Below, piece by piece: positions 6,757 through 12,972 of a DNA stretch of 15,408 nt. The translations under genes were made by a program, and so were the position numbers. The stretch comes from GCA-003244245 sp032230565 (GTDB lineage Bacteria > Actinomycetota > Actinomycetes > Mycobacteriales > Pseudonocardiaceae). The notes under the pieces are model-generated. The model was not told where the DNA came from and did no database searches. It saw only the letters and a list, made by a program, of their open reading frames with translations. Location of the stretch: assembly GCA_032230565.1 (NCBI GenBank), contig JAVXWL010000252.1:1-15408 (forward strand). Reading direction: 5' to 3'. Numbering within the stretch: position 1 is the stretch's first letter; every line of letters starts with the position of its first letter.

Positions 6757-7077
6757 CTAGCGGGGGTCGGGGACTGGACGGCCGAATAGGGCTAGGAGTG
6801 CCTGGCGGTCGTCGTTGGGTGCGGTGCGGTTGCGGCGGGTGTGTCCGCAGCTTAGGCATCGGTGGACCACGACGATCTCGCCGCTCTCGGATAGCGCCCC
6901 AACCGGTTCCATGGGTGCACCACACTCGGCGGCCCGGTCGCCAGGGTTGATGTCGACGTGCCGCGACCACAGGCATTGTGGGCAGTGGTTGGTGTAGCCG
7001 CTGCCGCGAACCGGCGTCCCACAGCGCAGGCAGGTGAAGTTTTCCCGGCGGCGCGTGAACGAGGGTGGTTGGGTCAT
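6757..7077 (-). CDS. RNHCP domain zinc-ribbon protein
   Basis: The product is a 106-residue cysteine-rich protein. The first metal site has CLRC (16-19) and NHCPQC (30-35), the block after which the RNHCP family is named (here TNHCP). A second possible ribbon has C52 and CLSC (74-77). The spacing suggests two zinc-binding ribbons. ATG 7077 is chosen because family members start shortly before the ENFTCLRCG block; a GTG at 7095 would add six residues. No strong ribosome site is visible for either. The gene converges on DUF4142 and diverges from the next membrane protein gene. The family occurs in many bacteria without a proven function; a role in nucleic-acid or protein binding is only inferred from the ribbons. 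Confidence 0.85.
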   Translation of the reverse strand: MTQPPSFTRRRENFTCLRCGTPVRGSGYTNHCPQCLWSRHVDINPGDRAAECGAPMEPVGALSESGEIVVVHRCLSCGHTRRNRTAPNDDRQALLALFGRPVPDPR

Positions 7078-7199
7078 AGTCGGCCAGCATCGCACCCGCG
7101 TCGATCGTGGTCAGTTCAACGTTACGCTAAGTGTCTCCACCCGGCGGGTATCCCCGCAAGACGCCGGCGCGGGTGTGCCACGAGATACGGAGGCGGATC

Positions 7200-7658
7200 A
7201 TGATTCGAAGGGTGCGGACCGCCGATGGGCGCACCTGGTGGGTCCGAAGCAGCATCAGCTGGACCAGACGGGCGATGACCGAGCAGTTCGAGCATGACAT
7301 GACCGATTTCGGCCACGGCCTCATAATGCTGGTCGTCCTCGTCGCGCTCACGCTGTTCGTGGTGTTCTGGACCCCGGCCGAGGTGGTCAAACCAGCCTGG
7401 TTCGTAATGCTGGTGTTTCTGATTCTGCTGATGCTGCCGGTGTCGTGGGCGATGCAACGGCCCTGGCTCATCAGGGTGCACACCAATGGACCAGTGGGGA
7501 CCGACGGTGAGCACTGGGAAGAGGTCGTACGCGGCATGATCCCGGCCCGGGAGTCGGTTTACCAGATTGTTGATGATCTCAAAAAGACAGGCACCCCGGA
7601 TGACAGCAACGGGTCGCTCGTGCGGGTCGAGCCCATCCCACCGGTTCGCGATTCTTGA
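7200..7658 (+). CDS. Conserved actinobacterial two-helix membrane protein
   Basis: The product has 152 residues. A basic N-terminal part begins MIRRVRTADGRTWWVRSSISW, then two hydrophobic helices (about 39-58 and 65-85), then a soluble C-terminal part with EHWEEVVRGMIPARESV (104-120). The pattern RTADGRTW-x-VR-xx-ISW plus two helices plus EHW...VRG recalls small actinobacterial membrane proteins of unknown function, from memory. ATG 7200 is preferred over upstream in-frame starts because GGAGG (7189-7193) lies six bases before it. Both termini are predicted to face the cytoplasm. It sits 43 bases before the DNA glycosylase gene on the same strand. No function can be assigned. Confidence 0.8.
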   Translation: MIRRVRTADGRTWWVRSSISWTRRAMTEQFEHDMTDFGHGLIMLVVLVALTLFVVFWTPAEVVKPAWFVMLVFLILLMLPVSWAMQRPWLIRVHTNGPVGTDGEHWEEVVRGMIPARESVYQIVDDLKKTGTPDDSNGSLVRVEPIPPVRDS

Positions 7659-7669
7659 GTTCCTACGCC

Positions 7670-7675
7670 TAGGTT
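7670..7675 (+). promoter_or_regulatory. Candidate -10 box for the DNA glycosylase gene
   Basis: TAGGTT fits the actinobacterial TANNNT -10 pattern and lies 26 bases upstream of the glycosylase ATG, implying an untranslated leader of about 20 bases. No convincing -35 is present at the usual distance. It would give the glycosylase a promoter separate from the preceding membrane protein. Confidence 0.25.
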
Positions 7676-7701
7676 CGATCGGATGCCGCACACTGGGAGG
7701 T

Positions 7702-8565
7702 ATGCCGGAACTGCCTGAGGTCGAGGCGCTGGCGCATCATCTGCGCGAGCACGCTGTCGGCGCGATCGTGACCCGCGTCGACGTCGCATCCTTGACGGTG
7801 CTCAAGACCGTGCTGCCGCCGGTGAGCGCACTGAATGAACGGCCGGTGACCACCGCGACCAGGCACGGCAAGTTTCTCGCTGTGCACACCGACGGGCCCG
7901 CGCTGGTCTTCCACCTCGCGAGGGCCGGCTGGCTGCGCTGGTCGGACTCGCTGCCCGCCGTCGCCCCGCGCCCGGGCAAGGGGCCGATCGCACTACGGGT
8001 GCATCTCAGCGGGGGGATGGGCTTCGACCTCACCGAGGCCGGCACCCAAAAGCGACTCGCCGCCTACGTCGTGGTTGACGCGGCGGGCGTCTGCGATCTG
8101 CCGGCGATCGCCCGGCTCGGCCCGGACGCTCTGACGCTGTCCCGCGACGGGCTCGCAGAGGTGCTCCGTGGACGCACCGAGCGGATTAAAACAGCGCTGA
8201 CCGACCAGACGATGATCGCCGGAGTCGGTAACGCCTACTCGGACGAAGTGCTGCATGCTGCCCGGCTGTCGCCCTACGCCACGGCCGGAAAATTGACCGA
8301 CGACAGCTTGGACCGGCTGCACGAGGCGTTGCAGCGGGTGCTGCGCGATGCGGTAGCCCGCTCCGTCGGCCAGGGCGCCGCCCGGCTCAAGGCGGAGAAA
8401 CGGGCCGGCCTGGCCGTGCATGCCCGCGCCGGTCTGCCCTGCCCGGTATGCGGCGACACCGTCCGGGAGGTGTCCTTCGCTGACCGCGCCTTCCAGTACT
8501 GCCCGACCTGCCAGACCGGCGGCAAGCCGCTGGCCGATCGCCGGCTGTCCCGGCTGGTTCGCTGA
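7702..8565 (+). CDS. Fpg/Nei family DNA glycosylase
   Basis: The product is a 287-residue base-excision repair enzyme that should remove oxidised bases and cut the abasic site by beta/delta elimination. The mature N-terminus PELPEVE supplies the nucleophile P2 and E3. K57 (RHGKFLAV) is at the canonical lysine position. The helix-two-turn-helix segment has IAGVGNAYSDEVLHAARLSP (172-191). The zinc finger has CPVC (247-250) and CPTC (267-270), with R262 five residues before the third cysteine, matching the catalytic-loop arginine of Fpg. All key residues are present, so it should be active. GGGAGG (7695-7700) lies very close to ATG 7702. Whether it prefers 8-oxoguanine (Fpg-like) or oxidised pyrimidines (Nei-like) cannot be decided here, so no symbol is given. 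Its neighbours are not repair genes. Confidence 0.93.
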   Translation: MPELPEVEALAHHLREHAVGAIVTRVDVASLTVLKTVLPPVSALNERPVTTATRHGKFLAVHTDGPALVFHLARAGWLRWSDSLPAVAPRPGKGPIALRVHLSGGMGFDLTEAGTQKRLAAYVVVDAAGVCDLPAIARLGPDALTLSRDGLAEVLRGRTERIKTALTDQTMIAGVGNAYSDEVLHAARLSPYATAGKLTDDSLDRLHEALQRVLRDAVARSVGQGAARLKAEKRAGLAVHARAGLPCPVCGDTVREVSFADRAFQYCPTCQTGGKPLADRRLSRLVR

Positions 8566-8597
8566 TGGCGCCATCTGAGTGAACAGAGTCGGTTCAC
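8565..8597. other. Palindrome and short hairpin after the glycosylase gene
   Basis: ATGGCGCCAT (8565-8574) is a perfect 10-bp palindrome that starts in the stop codon. GTGAAC (8579-8584) and GTTCAC (8592-8597) form a perfect 6-bp stem with a 7-base loop. No T tract follows, so this may be a weak terminator or a protein-binding dyad. The rest of the gap to 8715 shows nothing definite. Confidence 0.25.
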
Positions 8598-8715
8598 CCG
8601 TGCTGCGGTGGCGCGTCCGGTTCGCTAGGGGTTCGCTTGCCGTGTGGTGCGATCTGCCCCCCCAACTCGCCCTGCCGGCTCCCAAGCGGAACGGAGAGTC
8701 CCCGGTAACTGCGTG

Positions 8716-9156
8716 ATGACAGCGTCATGGTGTCGCTCGGTGGGAATGACGTGGACGGTGGAGCTCCGGTCGGTCGACGAAGGGGTGCTGGGCCGCCCGG
8801 TGGAGTGGATCCCCTCCGGAGTGCCCACCCCGCAGCCGGCTCCGGAACGCCAGACCGCCGACCTGCTCGGCGAGCACGGCCTGCTGCTGTTCCCAGTCGA
8901 CCCAGGAGAACCAGCGCCGCGGACCCGCAGCCGGCGGCTGATCGGCTACGTCACTCGTGACCCCGAGGTGATGCGGCTGGCGCTGCTGCTCGCCGATGTC
9001 GTCGACCCGGGATGGGATCACCCCATGGTGGTGGCCGCGCGATGGGTTCAGGCCGGCCACTCGGCCGAGGCGGCGATGCCGTGGATCACCGCTGGAGTGA
9101 ACTGGCCGAAGGCGGCCGAGACCCTGCTGCGAAGATCCTGCGCCCCGCCCGGCTAA
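8716..9156 (+). CDS. Hypothetical protein, 146 residues
   Basis: I do not recognise this protein. It is soluble, without signal peptide or membrane helix. It has a Pro-rich segment (PSGVPTPQPAPERQ, 33-46), a central part LLGEHGLLLFPVDPGEPAPR, and a C-terminal helical part running from RRLIGYVTRDPEVMRLALLL to WPKAAETLLRR. Codon third positions are GC-rich like the neighbouring genes, which supports real coding. The start is uncertain: ATG 8716 directly follows an in-frame GTG at 8713, while ATG 8746 has GGTGGGA immediately before it. It lies 150 bases after the glycosylase gene and about 50 bases before the LytS-type kinase gene on the same strand. Context gives no function. Confidence 0.6.
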   Translation: MTASWCRSVGMTWTVELRSVDEGVLGRPVEWIPSGVPTPQPAPERQTADLLGEHGLLLFPVDPGEPAPRTRSRRLIGYVTRDPEVMRLALLLADVVDPGWDHPMVVAARWVQAGHSAEAAMPWITAGVNWPKAAETLLRRSCAPPG

Positions 9157-9209
9157 CGGCGCGCTGACCCGCCGTTGTCACCTGAGGTCGCGACCGCGAC
9201 TATGGGTTG

Positions 9210-10454
9210 GTGAACCAGCTCGGCCACCTCGCGATGGTGGGCGCCGTCGTCCTCGCTGTGGTGCTCGCTGCCGGGTTGATACTCCGGAGGCGACGGCGCC
9301 AGCCATTCGGCAGTGACGCCGATCGCGCCACCTACACCGCGTTGCACACCATGGCGCAGGCTGCACCACCGCTGCGGGATCGGTTGTCGGCCGCCTCGGC
9401 GACTGCTGCGGCGCCGCATCTGCGGGCCTTGCTGAACTGCTCAGCCGTCGCGCTGACCAACGAGGAAAGCGTGATGCTGGCCTGGGATGGCGAGGCTCAG
9501 CACCATGCCGAATGGGTCGCCGAGGCGGCGCTGGAGGCGCTGAGTACCGGACGTCAGCAGGTTCGCAGCCAGCGTGAGATGGACTGTGGGCGCGCCGACT
9601 GCCCGATTCGTGCCGTCGTCGTCTGCCCGCTGGAGGTCGACGGCGGCGTCGTCGGGACCTTCGGCGTGGTCAGCCAACGGCCCGCCGCGGCCGGCGTGAT
9701 GAAGGCTGCAGCGGAGGTTGCGCGGTACGTCTCCAGCCAGCTGGAGCTCGCTGAGCTCGATGAGTCTCGGTCCCGATTGGCGCACGCTGAGGTGCGGGCG
9801 CTACGCGCGCAGATTTCCCCGCACTTCATCTACAACGCGCTCACCACGATCTCCTCGACCGTCCGCACCGACCCAGAAGAAGCCCGTGAGCTGCTGATGG
9901 AGTTCGCCGAGTTCACCCGGTACTCCTTCCGCTCCGCTGGCGAGTTCACCACGCTTGCCGAGGAGCTCAACAACATCGACCGCTACCTGATCCTGGAGAA
10001 GGCTCGGTACGGGGAGCGGTTGCAGGTGAGGCTGCAGATCGCGCCCGAGGTGCTGCCGGTGGTGTTGCCGTTCCTGGCGTTGCAGCCGCTGGTGGAGAAC
10101 GCGGTGCGGCACGGTTTGGCGGGTAAACCCGGCGGCGGAACCGTGTCGGTCGTCGCTGAGGACGCCGGATCCGATTGCCTCATCAGCGTCGAGGACGACG
10201 GCATTGGGATGGATCCGGACCGGCTGCGCGACGAGATGACCGACTCTCACGTCACGGGTGCGCATGTCGGGCTGGGCAACGTTCATGATCGGTTACGCGG
10301 GGCCTTCGGCGAGGAATGCGGGCTCGTGGTCGAAACCGGGCCAGGGATGGGCACCAAGGTCAGCATGCGGGTACCCAAATTCAGCCGCGGCGTGCGCGCC
10401 ATCGCCCCACCCACACCAAACGCATCTCGCGCCCAACCCCCCGTAAGCGCCTAG
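9210..10454 (+). CDS. LytS-type sensor histidine kinase with GAF-like domain
   Basis: The product has 414 residues from GTG 9210; the adjacent TTG 9207 would add one. Residues are counted from the TTG. One membrane helix (about 9-26) ends in a run of arginines. A GAF-like sensory domain (about 45-180) contains four cysteines, C78, C127, C132 and C140, three of them in MDCGRADCPIRAVVVC. The His_kinase domain of the LytS/YehU family has QISPHFIYNALTTI with phospho-acceptor H206. The ATP-binding part has LVENAVRHGL (295-304), VEDDGIGM (328-335) and GLGNVHDRL (355-363). Classical LytS has a multi-helix sensor, which is missing here, so sensing is probably cytoplasmic through the GAF-like domain. 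The natural partner is the LytTR regulator at 11598, separated from it by a peptidase gene. No good ribosome site is visible. Confidence 0.9.
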   Translation: MNQLGHLAMVGAVVLAVVLAAGLILRRRRRQPFGSDADRATYTALHTMAQAAPPLRDRLSAASATAAAPHLRALLNCSAVALTNEESVMLAWDGEAQHHAEWVAEAALEALSTGRQQVRSQREMDCGRADCPIRAVVVCPLEVDGGVVGTFGVVSQRPAAAGVMKAAAEVARYVSSQLELAELDESRSRLAHAEVRALRAQISPHFIYNALTTISSTVRTDPEEARELLMEFAEFTRYSFRSAGEFTTLAEELNNIDRYLILEKARYGERLQVRLQIAPEVLPVVLPFLALQPLVENAVRHGLAGKPGGGTVSVVAEDAGSDCLISVEDDGIGMDPDRLRDEMTDSHVTGAHVGLGNVHDRLRGAFGEECGLVVETGPGMGTKVSMRVPKFSRGVRAIAPPTPNASRAQPPVSA

Positions 10455-10469
10455 CTATTGATCGGACCG

Positions 10470-10519
10470 CCCATGCCGGTGAGCGCCGTGCCCGGTGACG
10501 GCGGGGGTCTGGGCATGGG
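10470..10519 (+). terminator. Nested hairpin after the LytS-type kinase gene
   Basis: CCCATGCC (10470-10477) pairs perfectly with GGCATGGG (10512-10519). Inside it, CGCCGT (10484-10489) pairs with ACGGCG (10498-10503) around an 8-base loop. It starts 15 bases after the kinase stop codon. There is no T tract, so it would be an actinobacterial-style terminator without a U tail, or an RNA element. A terminator fits the separate promoter seen for the next gene. Confidence 0.35.
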
Positions 10520-10581
10520 AGGTGACGGGGTGAATGAGGGGGGAGCGCAGCCGGGTACTGATCGATGTCGGTACGCCGTCG

Positions 10582-10587
10582 TAGGCT
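10582..10587 (+). promoter_or_regulatory. Candidate -10 box giving a leaderless peptidase mRNA
   Basis: TAGGCT matches TANNNT and ends six bases before the ATG at 10594, so transcription would start at or next to the A of the start codon. No ribosome-binding site precedes the ATG, which agrees with leaderless translation, common in actinobacteria. The -35 region has no clear consensus. Confidence 0.5.
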
Positions 10588-10593
10588 GGCCGA

Positions 10594-11469
10594 ATGGATG
10601 TCAAGGACCTGACCTCGCGGCTGCCGCTGCCCGGCACTCTGCGCGAGCGTGGCCCGGTGGTAGCTGCGGTGAAACTGCACGGCGTGATTACACCGACGGC
10701 GGCACCACTTGGTCGCGGAGTGATCAACCTGTCCGTCTTGGAGTCGGTGCTGACCCGGGCCTTCGCCTTCGACCGGCTGCGGGCGGTGGCGTTGCTGATC
10801 AACTCGCCGGGAGGTTCGCCCACCCAGTCGGCCCTGGTGGCAGATCGGATCCGCGGTCTCGCCGATCTTAAGCACGTGCCGGTGCTGGCGTTCTGCGAGG
10901 ACGTCGCCGCATCCGGTGGGTACTGGCTCGCCTGCGCCGCTGATGAGATCGTCGCTCACCCGACGTCGCTGGTCGGCTCCATCGGCGTGGTCAGCCGGGG
11001 CTTCGGGCTGCACGGGTTGCTCGAGCGCTTCGGAGTCGAGCGGCGGCTGTACACGGCCGGGGCGAATAAATCCCGGCTTGACCCGTTCTTGCCTGAGCGC
11101 GAGGACGACGTGGCGTGGTTGCGTAGCATGCAGACCGAGCTGCACGGTATGTTCCGTGACTGGGTGTGTTCGCGCCGCGGTGATCGGCTGGTGACCGGTC
11201 AGCAAGACCTGTTTACCGGTGAGGTGTGGAGCGGTCGCCGGGCCCTGGAATTGGGTTTGATCGACCGGCTCGGCACAATGCGTGGGGAGATCGTCAAGCG
11301 ATATCCGGACGCGGAGATCATCACGGTGGAGGCGCGCCGCCCGTTGCTGGCTAGGCTGGGGATCGGACCTCCAGCGGCCGCGTTGAGCGGGCGCGTCGGC
11401 CCGGAGTCCGTGTTGGCGATGCTCGAAGCGCTTGAGCACCGCGCGACCTGGTCCCGTTACGGACTGTAG
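10594..11469 (+). CDS. S49 family (SppA/SohB-like) serine peptidase, soluble form
   Basis: The product has 291 residues. The S49 nucleophile lies in DVAASGGYWLACAADEI, S107, and the general base is K159 in TAGANKSRLDPF. The 52-residue spacing equals that of Bacillus subtilis SppA (S147/K199, from memory). The oxyanion/substrate strand LLINSPGGSPTQS (67-79) and the VGSIGVVS segment (127-134) are also typical. The length fits the single-domain form. Unlike SppA it has no N-terminal membrane helix, so it should act in the cytoplasm, possibly at the membrane face as an oligomer, cleaving leftover signal peptides or other hydrophobic peptides. ATG 10594 has a TANNNT box placed for leaderless expression. 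The gene sits between a LytS-type kinase and its likely LytTR partner. Confidence 0.9.
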   Translation: MDVKDLTSRLPLPGTLRERGPVVAAVKLHGVITPTAAPLGRGVINLSVLESVLTRAFAFDRLRAVALLINSPGGSPTQSALVADRIRGLADLKHVPVLAFCEDVAASGGYWLACAADEIVAHPTSLVGSIGVVSRGFGLHGLLERFGVERRLYTAGANKSRLDPFLPEREDDVAWLRSMQTELHGMFRDWVCSRRGDRLVTGQQDLFTGEVWSGRRALELGLIDRLGTMRGEIVKRYPDAEIITVEARRPLLARLGIGPPAAALSGRVGPESVLAMLEALEHRATWSRYGL

Positions 11470-11597
11470 CGTCGCTTGATCACTGTGAGTACCACGAAGG
11501 GCACCCATCCGCCAACCGTGGACATCGATACCGGCCATGTGCAGGATTGATGGTCCGGGGTTGATGGGGGCACACTGGATCGGCGGAAAGGCGGTCG

Positions 11598-12440
11598 ATG
11601 AGCGGCAACGACGACAACCCGGGGCTCGTCGTGCTCGCCGTGGACGACGAACCGGGTCCGCTATCCATGTTGGTGGAAGTACTCGAAGCCGAGCCGCGAA
11701 TCGGCACCGTGCTGACGGCCACCAACGCCACCGAGGCATTGTCGGTCTTGCGTCCCGACAACCGGAGCTCCAACGGAACGTCGCAGCCCCAGATCGATGT
11801 CGTGTTCCTCGACATCCGGATGCCCGGGTTGGACGGGCTGGAGCTGGCCCGCCTGCTTGGCGCGATTCCCAACCCACCGGTGGTCGTCTTCGCCACCGCT
11901 TACGATGAGAAGGCTCTCGACGCCTTCGAGTTCGGCGCGGCTGATTACCTGTTGAAGCCGGTGAGCCGAGAGCGACTGGCCAACACCATGCGACGGATCG
12001 TGGCCTCCCGGCGCGACGCGTCCGCCCCCGGACCGGATCCCAGCAGCGAGGACGAGGTCATCCCGGTAGAGCTCGCCGGGACGACCAAGCTGGTGCCGCG
12101 CTCGTCGGTACGCTGGGTCGAGGCGCATGGGGACTACGCGCGGCTGCACACCGGTGAGGGCACCAGCCACCTGGTCCGTATCCCGCTGTCCCAGTTGGAA
12201 GATCGCTGGTCGGACGCCGGGTTCGTGCGGATCCACCGTTCCTTTCTGGTCTCCCTGCCGCTGGTCACCGAGCTGCGCATGTCGGCGTCGGGTTACGTGG
12301 TGCGGGTGGGCAACGGAGGTGACGCCACCGAGTTACCGGTCAGCCGGCGGCACACTCGAGAGCTCAAAGACCGCTTGGTTCGCGCGGCCAAACAGGGCTG
12401 GACCTCCCGAGCAGCTCCGATGAATCCCGATGAGTTGTGA
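11598..12440 (+). CDS. LytTR-family response regulator
   Basis: The product has 280 residues. The receiver domain has D16-D17 (LAVDDEPG), phospho-acceptor D72 (VFLDIRMPGLDG), T100 (VVFATAYD) and K120 (YLLKPVSRERL), all intact. After a Pro/Ser/Asp linker (140-153) comes a LytTR DNA-binding domain (about 155-260) with VRWVEAHGDYARLHT, FVRIHRSFLVSL and LPVSRRHTRELKDRL. This family binds paired short direct repeats rather than a helix-turn-helix site. GGAAAGG (11585-11591) lies six bases before ATG 11598. The kinase upstream at 9210 is its expected partner. The gene is followed after 44 bases by the transporter run, which is its likely target, in line with BtsSR/YpdAB-type systems that control carboxylate transporters. 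The gap before it (11470-11597) shows only weak TTGATGG repeats. Confidence 0.93.
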   Translation: MSGNDDNPGLVVLAVDDEPGPLSMLVEVLEAEPRIGTVLTATNATEALSVLRPDNRSSNGTSQPQIDVVFLDIRMPGLDGLELARLLGAIPNPPVVVFATAYDEKALDAFEFGAADYLLKPVSRERLANTMRRIVASRRDASAPGPDPSSEDEVIPVELAGTTKLVPRSSVRWVEAHGDYARLHTGEGTSHLVRIPLSQLEDRWSDAGFVRIHRSFLVSLPLVTELRMSASGYVVRVGNGGDATELPVSRRHTRELKDRLVRAAKQGWTSRAAPMNPDEL

Positions 12441-12480
12441 TGAGTCCGCCAATGCGTCGGCGATAGAGTCTCGATGAGTC
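12429..12480. repeat. Four phased GAGTC/GAGTT motifs before the transporter genes
   Basis: GATGAGTT, GATGAGTC, GATAGAGTC and GATGAGTC occur here with their GAGTY cores at 12432, 12442, 12466 and 12476. The spacings are 10, 24 and 10 bases, making two pairs about one helical turn apart. They straddle the regulator's stop codon and end five bases before the next ATG. TAGAGT (12464-12469) inside the third copy could also be a -10 box. Paired direct repeats suit a LytTR operator, though the published spacing is usually about 21-23 bases. Confidence 0.4.
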
Positions 12481-12484
12481 CACA

Positions 12485-12964
12485 ATGAGCACTGACGCGG
12501 CCGGACCGGATGACGACCCGTGGGAGACCCTGACGCGGGCGGCCCAGGAAGCGGAGGCCGCAGAAAAGGCACGGGAGGCCAACGGCCACCCGGTCGCGGC
12601 TAAGATCAAGCTTGGCAAGCGGGAGCGGATCGTGCTCGCCAAGCGGAGTAGTAGCCGCCGGGTGGTGCGAACTCTCGCCGAGTTGGAGGATCAGACCAGC
12701 GTCGGCGAGGTGCTGGTCCGCCAGTTGGTGCGGGTGCAGCTGATCTTGTCGATCCGGCTGATGCTGCTCACCGTGGTGGTGCTCGCGGGTATCCCGCTGC
12801 TGTTCCTGATGCCGTCGCTGGGCACCGTCACCGTCCTGGGCTTGCGGCTGCCGTGGTTACTGCTCGGGTTTGCGGTTTACCCGTTCTTCGTCGCGGTGGA
12901 CTGGTCCTACAACCGCAGCGCGGACCGTAACGAGCAAGACTTCGCCGATATGGTCGAGAACTGA
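12485..12964 (+). CDS. Small two-helix membrane protein, likely symporter partner
   Basis: The product has 159 residues. A charged N-terminal cytoplasmic part has an Ala/Glu-rich helix (14-33) and a basic stretch (38-63). Two membrane helices (about 88-109 and 119-139) and a short acidic tail follow. The topology and the segment FAVYPFFVAVDWSYNRSADRNEQDF (given as FAVYPFFVAVDW, 129-140, then its polar tail) recall the small partners of sodium:solute symporters such as DUF485 or DUF4212 proteins, but the N-terminus is much longer and I do not assign it to either family. Its stop is only eight bases before the symporter start, so the two are almost certainly translated together. No strong ribosome site precedes ATG 12485. 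A role in stabilising or gating the symporter is inferred from position only. Confidence 0.8.
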   Translation: MSTDAAGPDDDPWETLTRAAQEAEAAEKAREANGHPVAAKIKLGKRERIVLAKRSSSRRVVRTLAELEDQTSVGEVLVRQLVRVQLILSIRLMLLTVVVLAGIPLLFLMPSLGTVTVLGLRLPWLLLGFAVYPFFVAVDWSYNRSADRNEQDFADMVEN

Positions 12965-12972
12965 ACGTCAGC

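Noticed and set aside
7122..7691. 189-residue minus-strand open frame opposite the two-helix membrane protein
   Set aside because: The His/Arg/Pro-rich product has no motif, while the plus-strand gene has a strong ribosome site and membrane helices.
11540..11580. TTGATGG-type repeats before the LytTR regulator gene
   Set aside because: Only short partial matches with no consistent spacing; they could be chance in G-rich sequence.
10381..11877. 498-residue minus-strand open frame
   Set aside because: It is antisense to the S49 peptidase and LytTR genes, whose active-site motifs are clear; long antisense frames are common in high-GC DNA.
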